Source of the DNA: Oscillospiraceae bacterium
GTDB taxonomy: Bacteria > Bacillota > Clostridia > Oscillospirales > Ruminococcaceae
Assembly (NCBI GenBank): GCA_016295545.1
Contig: JAEDLA010000116.1
Location: forward strand, 1-5,415
Reading direction: 5' to 3'
Length of the DNA: 5,415 nucleotides
Part shown: positions 1 to 5,415 of the stretch, one piece after another
Position numbering within the stretch: position 1 is the first letter of the stretch
How the letters are laid out: each line of letters opens with the position of its first letter
Notes under the pieces: generated by a model
What the model was told of the DNA's origin: nothing
Seen by the model: only the letters and a program-made list of their open reading frames with translations
Databases searched by the model: none
Translations under genes and position numbers: made by a program

Positions 1-393
1 ACTATAATAAATGTGTCCGCAAGTGCGCTGGACGCTGTACCTAAAAGCTATTACGAAGGCTCTCTTGCTCTTGGTGCAAGCCACGAAAGAAGCGTTTTCT
101 GTGCAGTTGTACCTGCGGCAAAATCGGGAATACTTGCAGGAGTAATACTCGGTATCGGACGTGCAATTGGTGAAACTATGGCAGTTATTATGGTTGCAGG
201 AAATCAGCCTGTTGTACCAGACAGCATAATAAAGGGCGTTCGCACAATGACCGCAAACATTGTCCTTGAAATGGGATATGCGGCAGACCTGCACCGTGAA
301 GCACTCATTGCAACGGCAGTGATTCTGTTTATTTTCATTCTGATTATCAACTTGACTTTCTCTGTAATAAAAAGAAAGTCGGAAAAGGAGTAA
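1..393 (+). CDS. pstC: Phosphate ABC transporter permease PstC, C-terminal part (5' end outside window)
   Basis: This is the C-terminal 130 residues of one of the two membrane subunits of the high-affinity phosphate importer PstSCAB. The frame is open from base 1 (reads TIINVSASALDAVP), so the gene starts upstream and the GTG at 13 is an internal codon. PstC proteins are usually about 300 residues. Visible is the cytoplasmic EAA coupling loop that docks on PstB: EGSLALGAS at fragment residues 19-27, with the conserved proline at 38. After it come the family sequence GILAGVILGIGRAIGETMAV (43-62), part of a membrane segment, and a last hydrophobic helix at about 103-123. The fragment ends in a basic tail (KRKSEKE). 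It is paralogous to the following gene, which has the same EAA and GILAGVIL..GR..GET signatures. PstC and PstA normally pair as a heterodimer. The stop lies 3 bases before pstA, so the two are co-transcribed. The PstC rather than PstA assignment rests on gene order and the MTANIVLEMG stretch after the GET motif. Confidence 0.95.
   Translation, partial: TIINVSASALDAVPKSYYEGSLALGASHERSVFCAVVPAAKSGILAGVILGIGRAIGETMAVIMVAGNQPVVPDSIIKGVRTMTANIVLEMGYAADLHREALIATAVILFIFILIINLTFSVIKRKSEKE
384..390 (+). promoter_or_regulatory. Ribosome binding site of pstA, inside the pstC 3' end
   Basis: AAAGGAG lies 6 bases before the ATG at 397 and overlaps the last codons of pstC. This supports that ATG as the start and suggests that translation of the two permease genes is coupled. 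Confidence 0.8.
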
Positions 394-396
394 GCC

Positions 397-1221
397 ATGA
401 ACAAAACAGCAAAGCTGCAGTCAATATTCCTGCGGACTATAGTTATATTATCCGCTTTTATTACGGTAGGAGTGCTTGTCTCAATAGTCGCATACATTCT
501 TTACAAGGGTATTCCGAATCTGTCTCTTGACCTGTTTGAATTTGAATACAATTCAGAAAATGTTTCCCTTTTCCCCGCACTTATAAATACAGTTACAATG
601 ACTCTCTGCACACTTCTTATTGCCGTACCGCTGGGTATATTTTCAGCCGTTTATCTCACAGAATATGCAAAGCGTGGAAACAAGCTTGTTACAGTCATTG
701 GCATAACTGCTGAAACCCTTTCGGGTATTCCTTCAATTGTTTACGGACTTTTCGGATATCTGCTTTTTGTTACACAGATGAAATGGGGATATTCTCTCCT
801 TGCAGGCACATTTACACTTTCCATAATGATACTTCCGACAATAATGAGAACTACTGAGGAAGCACTCAAAAGCGTTCCTGACAGCTACCGTGAGGGCAGC
901 TTCGGACTTGGTGCCGGAAAGCTGCGAACAATTTTCAAAATAGTTCTTCCCTCTGCAATCCCTGGCATTCTTGCAGGCGTGATACTCTCTATAGGACGTA
1001 TTGTGGGAGAAACTGCTGCCCTGATATTCACCGCCGGATCGGTTGCTCAGATACCTGACGATCTTATGGGCTCAGGAAGGACACTTGCTATTCATCTGTA
1101 TGCACTGTGGAATGAGGGACTTGCAGCAGAGCAGTCCTACGCAACGGCAGTCGTTCTGCTTGTGATAGTAATTCTTATAAATGCAGCGTCCTCGGCAATT
1201 GCAAAACGGATAGCAAAATAG
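397..1221 (+). CDS. pstA: Phosphate ABC transporter permease PstA
   Basis: Second membrane subunit of the phosphate importer (274 residues, normal for the family). It pairs with PstC to form the channel through which PstS-delivered phosphate is moved, powered by PstB. Hydrophobic segments are seen at about 11-36, 62-88, 100-126, 132-150, 186-212 and 248-268, matching the six-helix type I importer fold. The EAA coupling loop is EGSFGLGAGKLRTIF (166-180), with the conserved proline at 185, followed by GILAGVILSIGRIVGETAAL (190-209). The ETLSGIPSIVYGLFG stretch (106-120) and ILPTIMRTTEEAL (145-157) are typical of PstA/PstC. The conserved SGRTLAIHLYAL segment (226-237) favours PstA over PstC. The ATG at 397 has a good ribosome binding site 6 bases upstream and lies 3 bases after the pstC stop. 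No truncation or missing motif is seen. Confidence 0.97.
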   Translation: MNKTAKLQSIFLRTIVILSAFITVGVLVSIVAYILYKGIPNLSLDLFEFEYNSENVSLFPALINTVTMTLCTLLIAVPLGIFSAVYLTEYAKRGNKLVTVIGITAETLSGIPSIVYGLFGYLLFVTQMKWGYSLLAGTFTLSIMILPTIMRTTEEALKSVPDSYREGSFGLGAGKLRTIFKIVLPSAIPGILAGVILSIGRIVGETAALIFTAGSVAQIPDDLMGSGRTLAIHLYALWNEGLAAEQSYATAVVLLVIVILINAASSAIAKRIAK

Positions 1222-1240
1222 GAAAGGAAAATTCTGAATA

Positions 1241-1996
1241 ATGAGCGAAAACAAATTTGAAATATCAGGGCTTGACCTGTACTATGATAAATTTAAAGCA
1301 CTTAAAAATGTGGAGCTGAATATTCCAACGGGAAAGATAACTGCATTCATTGGACCGTCTGGCTGCGGAAAATCTACGCTTCTCAAAAGCCTCAACCGTA
1401 TGAATGACCTTGTTGAGGGGTGTAGAATAGACGGCAGCATACGTCTTGACGGCGAGGATATTTACGGTAACATGGACGTTAATCTTCTCCGCAAAAAAGT
1501 GGGAATGGTCTTTCAGAAGCCAAACCCTTTCCCCATGAGCATATATGATAACATTGCCTATGGTCCACGCACTCACGGAGTTCGTTCAAAGGCAAGGCTT
1601 GATGAAATTGTGGAGCGTTCTCTGCAGGGTGCTGCAATATGGGACGAATTAAAAGACAGGCTGAAAAAAAGTGCTCTCGGTCTTTCCGGTGGTCAGCAGC
1701 AGCGGCTTTGTATTGCAAGGGCACTTGCAGTAGAACCCGATGTTTTGCTTATGGATGAGCCTACCTCCGCACTTGATCCTATTTCTACAAGCAGGATAGA
1801 AGATCTTGCCATTGAGCTGAAAGAGAAATACACTATCGTCATAGTCACTCACAATATGCAGCAGGCAACGAGAATTTCTGATAAGACTGCATTTTTCCTC
1901 CTTGGTGAAATGGTGGAATTTGATGACACGGAAAAGCTTTTCTCCACACCGAAAGACAAGCGGACGGAGGATTACATAACAGGAAGATTCGGATAA
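1241..1996 (+). CDS. pstB: Phosphate ABC transporter ATP-binding protein PstB
   Basis: Cytoplasmic ATPase of the Pst importer. ATP hydrolysis by a PstB dimer drives phosphate uptake through PstC/PstA. At 251 residues it has the usual family length. All ABC motifs are intact: Walker [10 protein letters not shown] (38-46), Q-loop in [10 protein letters not shown] (Q92), signature LSGGQQQR (148-155), Walker B VLLMDEP (168-174) with catalytic E173, D-loop SALD (176-179) and switch histidine H204. The segments [10 protein letters not shown] (48-57) and FQKPNPFP are PstB hallmarks that separate it from other ABC ATPases, as is the closing [10 protein letters not shown]. The ATG at 1241 is 19 bases after the pstA stop. 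Its best ribosome binding site, GGAAAGGA at 1221-1228, is 12 bases away, a slightly long spacing, but no nearer in-frame start fits the family N-terminus better. Confidence 0.98.
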   Translation: MSENKFEISGLDLYYDKFKALKNVELNIPTGKITAFIGPSGCGKSTLLKSLNRMNDLVEGCRIDGSIRLDGEDIYGNMDVNLLRKKVGMVFQKPNPFPMSIYDNIAYGPRTHGVRSKARLDEIVERSLQGAAIWDELKDRLKKSALGLSGGQQQRLCIARALAVEPDVLLMDEPTSALDPISTSRIEDLAIELKEKYTIVIVTHNMQQATRISDKTAFFLLGEMVEFDDTEKLFSTPKDKRTEDYITGRFG

Positions 1997-2001
1997 GGAG
2001 G
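1995..2001 (+). promoter_or_regulatory. Strong ribosome binding site of phoU overlapping the pstB stop
   Basis: AAGGAGG, a full match to the anti-Shine-Dalgarno core, begins within the pstB stop codon TAA (1994-1996) and lies 5 bases before the phoU ATG at 2007. It is the strongest ribosome binding site in the window and fixes the phoU start. Confidence 0.85.
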
Positions 2002-2006
2002 TAAAT

Positions 2007-2645
2007 ATGCGAAACAGATTTCAGATGCAGCTTGAGGAGCTGAACAACGACCTTATATCAATGGGTGCGCTATGCGAAAAGGCTATTCACGATGCTGTGA
2101 AGGCACTTCTTGACTCAGATGAAAAACTCATTGACAGGATACATGACACAGAAAAGGAAATTGACCGAAAAGAACGTGAAATTGAAGGTCTTTGCATGAA
2201 GCTTCTTTTACAGCAGCAGCCTGTTGCAAGAGATCTTCGTACTATTTCATCGGCTCTTAAAATGATAACCGATATGGAACGTATTGGAGATCAGGCTGAC
2301 GATATTGCAGAGCTTGTACGCTTTTGCAGGCTTGACGACAGCGAATGCCGAAAGGATATTTCGGCAATGTCCAAGGCAGTAATCGAAATGGTCAAAGGAA
2401 GCATTGACGCTTTTGTCAGAAAGGATATTGAATCCGCAAAAGCAGTTATTGACAGTGATGATATTGTAGATGACTTGTTTATCAAGATAAAATGTGATAT
2501 AATAAGAGTGACAGCCGTTGATACCAATGCAGGAGAAAATGCCATTGACATTGTTATGACGGCAAAATATCTTGAACGTATCGGCGACCACGCAACAAAT
2601 ATTGCGGAGTGGGTGGAATATTCCCTTACGGGTTCGCACGAGTAA
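2007..2645 (+). CDS. phoU: Phosphate signalling protein PhoU
   Basis: PhoU is the cytoplasmic adaptor that reports Pst transporter state to the phosphate sensor kinase and restrains both phosphate uptake and Pho regulon output when phosphate is plentiful. The 212-residue protein shows the expected two tandem PhoU repeats, largely helical. The first carries QQQPVARDLRTI (69-80) and the metal-site motif ERIGDQADDIAE (91-102). The second carries ERIGDHATNIAEWV (190-203). The N-terminus (MRNRFQMQLEELNNDLI) is typical of the family. Location directly after pstB and before the two-component pair matches its role between transporter and kinase. The start ATG follows a near-perfect ribosome binding site that overlaps the pstB stop. 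PhoU family proteins can alternatively act with other anion transporters, but the neighbours leave little doubt here. Confidence 0.97.
   Translation: MRNRFQMQLEELNNDLISMGALCEKAIHDAVKALLDSDEKLIDRIHDTEKEIDRKEREIEGLCMKLLLQQQPVARDLRTISSALKMITDMERIGDQADDIAELVRFCRLDDSECRKDISAMSKAVIEMVKGSIDAFVRKDIESAKAVIDSDDIVDDLFIKIKCDIIRVTAVDTNAGENAIDIVMTAKYLERIGDHATNIAEWVEYSLTGSHE
2475..2503 (+). promoter_or_regulatory. Candidate internal sigma-A promoter inside phoU
   Basis: TTGTTT (2475-2480), then a 17-base spacer, then TATAAT (2498-2503), with an extended -10 TG at 2495-2496 (TGATATAAT). Transcription would begin near 2510, about 150 bases before the response regulator ATG, so it could express the regulator and kinase separately from the transporter genes. 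The -35 matches consensus at only three positions. The same TGATATAAT string also occurs at 2650-2658 and 2806-2814 without a -35, so chance is a real alternative in AT-rich coding DNA. Confidence 0.3.
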
Positions 2646-2648
2646 GGA
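2643..2648 (+). promoter_or_regulatory. Ribosome binding site that sets the response regulator start
   Basis: TAAGGA, beginning at the phoU stop codon, is 8 bases before the ATG at 2657. It supports starting the regulator at 2657 rather than at the in-frame GTG at 2609, which would add 16 residues unlike any receiver-domain N-terminus and would overlap phoU by 37 bases. Confidence 0.7.
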
Positions 2649-2656
2649 CTGATATA

Positions 2657-3337
2657 ATGATTTACTATGTTGAAGACGATATGAGCATCAGGGAGCTTGT
2701 TTTATATACTCTGAGAAATACGGGATTTCAGGCACTCGGCTTTGAGGACGGACGCTCTCTGTTCACTATGATAAAAGCCGGAAATATCCCGAAGCTTATA
2801 CTCCTTGATATAATGCTTTCGGAAGATGACGGACTTGATATCCTGAAAAAGCTCCGTGAGGATAATGTTACCCGAAAAATCCCCGTTATCATGGTAACTG
2901 CAAAGGACACGGAATATGACAAAGTAACGGGACTTGAACTGGGTGCTGACGATTATATAGCAAAGCCCTTTGGAATGATGGAGCTTGTGGCAAGAATAAA
3001 AGCCGTGCTGCGCCGCAGTGATGATAGCGATAACTACAAGGAAATATATGAGCTTGGTTCTGTTAGCGTTAATGTAAAATGCCATGAGGCAAGAGTAAAC
3101 GGCGAAGCTGTAGAGCTTACTCACAAGGAATTTGAGCTGCTTCTGTTTCTTATGAAGCACCCCGGCGAGGTATTCACAAGAGATGCACTTCTGGATTTAT
3201 TATGGGACTATAACTACACAGGCGAAACAAGAACGGTGGACGTACATATCCGAACACTCAGAATGAAACTGGGCGAGGGTGCCGATATTATTGAAACCGT
3301 CAGGGGCACGGGCTACAGGGCAAAGGTGAGCTTATGA
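2657..3337 (+). CDS. phoP: OmpR/PhoB-family response regulator, PhoP/PhoB type
   Basis: DNA-binding response regulator (226 residues), the likely output of phosphate sensing. It is phosphorylated by the kinase encoded next and binds Pho regulon promoters. The receiver domain (about 1-118) has the acidic pocket E6/D7/D8, phosphoacceptor D51 in LLDIML, T81 in MVTAK, switch aromatic Y100 in GADDY and K103 in KPF. The winged-helix DNA-binding domain (about 130-226) shows LTHKEFELLLFL (154-165), the recognition-helix region RTVDVHIRTLRMKL (192-205) and the wing VRGTGYRAK (215-223). All phosphorylation residues are present. The start chosen is the ATG at 2657, 11 bases after the phoU stop, because the protein then begins MIYYVEDD as receiver domains do. 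The specific phosphate role is inferred from position next to pst-phoU. The family alone would allow another signal, and the Firmicutes name phoP is used by that inference. Confidence 0.9.
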   Translation: MIYYVEDDMSIRELVLYTLRNTGFQALGFEDGRSLFTMIKAGNIPKLILLDIMLSEDDGLDILKKLREDNVTRKIPVIMVTAKDTEYDKVTGLELGADDYIAKPFGMMELVARIKAVLRRSDDSDNYKEIYELGSVSVNVKCHEARVNGEAVELTHKEFELLLFLMKHPGEVFTRDALLDLLWDYNYTGETRTVDVHIRTLRMKLGEGADIIETVRGTGYRAKVSL

Positions 3338-4989
3338 AAAAAAGAATATATCTTAACATCTGCCTTGCATCACTGATAACCCTGCTGCTGACATCAGTGC
3401 TTGCGGCGAAAGTAATGTACAGCAGCATGACCGCCGATCTTCATGATGAAGTAAAGCATGAAGCCGTCTTTATGTCTGCGGCAATAAATAATTTTGATAA
3501 TCAAAAGGATATTCTGAGCTATGTTTCCTACTCAGGCAAACACAGTGAAAACCGTATTTCCTTTATAAATAAAGACGGCACTGTTTTATATGAAAACTAT
3601 GCGGATATCACCACCATGGACAATCATCTTGGCAGACCGGAAATCAAATCGGCTATTGAAAAGGGCACAGGTGAGATAACACGTTCCTCCGATACAATAG
3701 GCAAACAGGTCTATTATTATGCCGTTAAGCTTGAAAGCGGAGATATACTGCGAATTGCCGCTGAAACAAAAAATGTTATCGGACTTTTGGGTGTGAGCGC
3801 ACCAAGACTGATAATTATTGTGCTGATAATTTTTATTGCAGCAATGATAACAGCAAAGCTTCTGACCGATTCAATTGTCAAGCCTATAAACGAGCTGAAC
3901 CTTGATGAACCGGGAGCAAATGTCACCTATGATGAGCTTTCTCTCCTGCTTGTGCGAATGGATAAGCAGAATGAAAAGATACGCACACAAATGGAGGAGC
4001 TTTCCAAGCAGCAGCAGGAATTTGAGTACATCACAGAAAATATGTCAGAGGGACTTGTTATATTCGGCACGGGAGGAAAGATTATTTCCGCAAACCGAAG
4101 TGCAAAATTTATTCTCGGAAACGAAAACGCCCTTACCTACACTGAGCTTTGTCATGATACCGAATATATAAATGCCGTTAAAAATGCACTTTCAGGAAAA
4201 CAATTCACGGGCAGGATAGAAAAGGGCGAACGGGTGTATGGTCTTTCTGCAAATCCCGTGAATAATTCTCCGGGACATGGAGCTGTGCTGTTCATAACTG
4301 ACATTACGGAACGTGAAAGCTCGGAAAAAATGCGTCGGGAATTTTCCGCAAATGTTTCTCACGAGCTGAAAACTCCCCTGACCTCAATAATGGGTGCGGC
4401 AGAGATAATCGGAAACGGCATTGCAAAATCTGAGGATATTCCTCATTTTGCAGAGCAGATACACACCGAAGCGTCACGTCTCCTTACTCTTATTCAGGAT
4501 ATTATCAAGCTCTCTCAGCTTGATGAAAACAGTATAAAGGCAGAATTTGAGAATGTAAATCTTAAATCTGTATGCGAAGATGTAATATCAGAGCTTGAAG
4601 ACAAGGCAGAAAAAAAGAACGTCACAATTTCTCTTAAAGGCAGTGATATGGTCATAAGGGGTATTCGTCCCGTTCTCCATGAAATGATATACAATCTTTG
4701 TGACAATGCCATTGTGTATAATAAGGAAAACGGCAGTGTAATAATAGAACTTTCTGAAAGTAATCAGAAAAAAATGCTGACTGTTTCCGACACGGGAATA
4801 GGCATTGCTCCGGAGCATCAGAGCAGAATATTTGAGCGGTTCTATCGTGTTGACAAAAGCCGTTCAAAGTCAACAGGCGGCACGGGACTTGGTCTTTCCA
4901 TAGTAAAACATGGCACAATGATTCACGGCGGAAATGTATCTTTGGAAAGCAAGATGAATGAGGGAACTAAGGTCACTCTTTTAATTTAA
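3334..4989 (+). CDS. phoR: PhoR-type membrane sensor histidine kinase with PAS domain
   Basis: Membrane histidine kinase (551 residues), presumed partner of the preceding regulator. An N-terminal helix (about 7-27) and a second at about 157-178 flank an extracellular region of about 130 residues. Its ISFINKDGTVLYEN and RPEIKSAIEKGTGE stretches look like a Cache/PAS-like sensor fold. A short HAMP-like linker follows (SIVKPINEL at 180-188, then YDELSLLLVRMD at 199-210), then a coiled segment rich in Q/E/K (about 211-230) and a cytoplasmic PAS domain (about 231-325, ending FITDITERE). The kinase core is complete: phosphoacceptor H343 in SHELKTPL, N box with N454 and N458, G1 DTGIGI (486-491), F box FERFYRVDKSRS (500-511) and G2 GGTGLGLSIVKH (515-526). 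The ATG overlaps the regulator stop (ATGA), with AAAGGTGAG at 3322-3330 as ribosome binding site, so translation is probably coupled. In known PhoR systems the signal comes through Pst and PhoU rather than the extracellular domain. Confidence 0.92.
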   Translation: MKKRIYLNICLASLITLLLTSVLAAKVMYSSMTADLHDEVKHEAVFMSAAINNFDNQKDILSYVSYSGKHSENRISFINKDGTVLYENYADITTMDNHLGRPEIKSAIEKGTGEITRSSDTIGKQVYYYAVKLESGDILRIAAETKNVIGLLGVSAPRLIIIVLIIFIAAMITAKLLTDSIVKPINELNLDEPGANVTYDELSLLLVRMDKQNEKIRTQMEELSKQQQEFEYITENMSEGLVIFGTGGKIISANRSAKFILGNENALTYTELCHDTEYINAVKNALSGKQFTGRIEKGERVYGLSANPVNNSPGHGAVLFITDITERESSEKMRREFSANVSHELKTPLTSIMGAAEIIGNGIAKSEDIPHFAEQIHTEASRLLTLIQDIIKLSQLDENSIKAEFENVNLKSVCEDVISELEDKAEKKNVTISLKGSDMVIRGIRPVLHEMIYNLCDNAIVYNKENGSVIIELSESNQKKMLTVSDTGIGIAPEHQSRIFERFYRVDKSRSKSTGGTGLGLSIVKHGTMIHGGNVSLESKMNEGTKVTLLI

Positions 4990-4997
4990 TATTTTTT

Positions 4998-5037
4998 AAA
5001 AGGTCTTCTGAAATAATTGTATCAGAAGACCTTTTTT
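4998..5037 (+). terminator. Intrinsic terminator of the pst-phoU-phoPR operon
   Basis: A perfect 14-base-pair inverted repeat, AAAAGGTCTTCTGA (4998-5011) and TCAGAAGACCTTTT (5022-5035), encloses a 10-base loop. It ends in a run of six T (5032-5037) and starts 8 bases after the kinase stop. This is a textbook rho-independent terminator for the plus-strand operon. Read on the minus strand, the same stem ends in only TTTT before an A run, so it could also act weakly on transcripts of the convergent dockerin gene, whose stop is about 120 bases away. Confidence 0.93.
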
Positions 5038-5158
5038 CACAAACAATATTGAGCAAGACGCATAATTCAGTGCGATTCGATAGTAAATCATTTCAAAAGC
5101 TGAATGCCAAGAATTATCTGTCTGAGCTGTTTTATTCTATGCAGCTATTAAGCAAAAA

Positions 5159-5415
5159 TTAATTTTCAGGCAGAGTATCAATAATCTGCGCAACCTTTTT
5201 CTGAATAGAAAGAGCATCAGAAATAAACACACCGTCACCATTGCTGTAAACATCAGCATTAATAAGTCCCTGTTCGCTCAGGGGATTTGCTTCTTTATTT
5301 GAAACATACATCATAACTTTTACTACGTCTGATATGCCGACTTTGCCGTCAAGGTCTGCATCACCGCTGAGAGTGGGTTCGGTAGCTTCACTGAGGATTT
5401 TAAAATTTCTTCCGT
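5159..5415 (-). CDS. Dockerin-domain protein, C-terminal fragment (5' end outside window)
   Basis: A minus-strand frame, open from the right edge to a TAA at 5159-5161, gives the last 84 residues of a larger protein. They form a dockerin, the module that anchors secreted enzymes to cohesins on cellulosome scaffoldins. After a short linker (residues 1-16), the first calcium-loop repeat is GDADLDGKVGISD (17-29), with D18, D20, D22 and D29 in the expected places, followed by helix VVKVMMYVSN. The second repeat is ADVYSNGDGVFISD (53-66), followed by helix ALSIQKKVAQII and the closing LP of dockerins. The second loop is one residue longer than the canonical twelve and lacks the usual Asp/Asn at loop position 3. 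The start codon, any signal peptide and the catalytic or binding modules lie beyond the window, so the enzyme activity cannot be told. The protein is presumably secreted. It is convergent to the phosphate operon and probably unrelated to it. Confidence 0.88.
   Translation of the reverse strand, partial: GRNFKILSEATEPTLSGDADLDGKVGISDVVKVMMYVSNKEANPLSEQGLINADVYSNGDGVFISDALSIQKKVAQIIDTLPEN

Noticed and set aside
2609..2656. In-frame GTG at 2609 as an upstream start for the response regulator
   Set aside because: It would add 16 residues that do not resemble a receiver domain and would overlap phoU by 37 bases. The ATG at 2657 gives the usual MIYYVEDD beginning and has TAAGGA 8 bases upstream.
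2650..2658. Perfect extended -10 TGATATAAT overlapping the regulator start codon
   Set aside because: There is no -35-like hexamer at 16-18 bases. Transcription would begin after the ATG at 2657, and the next ATG (2681) would delete the acidic pocket of the receiver.
2806..2814. TGATATAAT inside the response regulator gene
   Set aside because: It comes from the codons for L-D-I-M at the conserved phosphorylation site, has no -35 match upstream, and no gene starts downstream within a sensible distance.
3702..4171. Overlapping frames within the kinase gene, such as 3902-4171 plus and 3717-3926 minus
   Set aside because: They lie entirely within a well-supported kinase coding region, carry no family motifs and have the low-complexity look of shadow frames.
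1..4989. The operon as a new or defence-related system
   Set aside because: Each protein matches a well-known phosphate transport or signalling family at normal length with all key residues present, and there are no extra or unknown genes inserted.
5100..5150. Small inverted repeat AGCTG (5127-5131) / CAGCT (5142-5146) as a terminator of the dockerin gene
   Set aside because: The stem is only 5 base pairs with a 10-base loop, and no T run follows on the minus strand.
5049..5162. Plus-strand open frame of 37 codons from a TTG at 5049 to a TAA at 5160-5162
   Set aside because: It has no ribosome binding site, a rare start codon, no recognisable motif and lies just after a strong terminator. 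A stop-free run of this length occurs easily by chance.

Overview
The window holds the 3' part of a phosphate-uptake and phosphate-signalling operon on the plus strand, followed by the tail of an unrelated gene on the minus strand. In order on the plus strand are pstC (5' end cut off by the window edge), pstA, pstB, phoU, an OmpR/PhoB-family response regulator and a PhoR-type PAS-containing sensor kinase. Gaps between genes are 3 to 19 bases, or a 4-base ATGA overlap for the last pair, and a strong intrinsic terminator follows the kinase. On the minus strand, the last 257 bases encode the C-terminus of a protein ending in a dockerin domain. It enters from beyond the right edge and is convergent to the operon.

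Organism: moderately AT-rich sequence, AGGAGG-type ribosome binding sites, Firmicutes-style Pst/PhoU/PhoP/PhoR proteins and above all the dockerin point to an anaerobic fibre-degrading clostridial bacterium. The closest fit by eye is Ruminococcus or a near relative in Oscillospiraceae. This is inferred from protein style, not from a search.

How the genes work together: PstC and PstA form the membrane channel of the high-affinity phosphate ABC importer and PstB is its ATPase. The phosphate-binding protein PstS is not in the window and is presumably encoded just upstream of pstC. PhoU links transporter state to the sensor kinase. The kinase and response regulator would then control the Pho regulon, probably including this operon, which makes an autoregulatory loop. 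Genes for transport, for reading transporter state and for the transcriptional response therefore lie in one transcription unit.

Non-coding DNA: the only sizeable gap is 4990-5158, about 170 bases. It holds the terminator hairpin (4998-5037) and then about 120 bases in which I see no convincing gene or site. A candidate internal promoter lies inside phoU (2475-2503) and could give the two regulatory genes some separate expression. I see no CRISPR, tRNA, rRNA, insertion sequence or phage material. Most of the window is an ordinary Pho/Pst locus. The dockerin gene fragment is the most noteworthy item, and I found no credible undescribed system.
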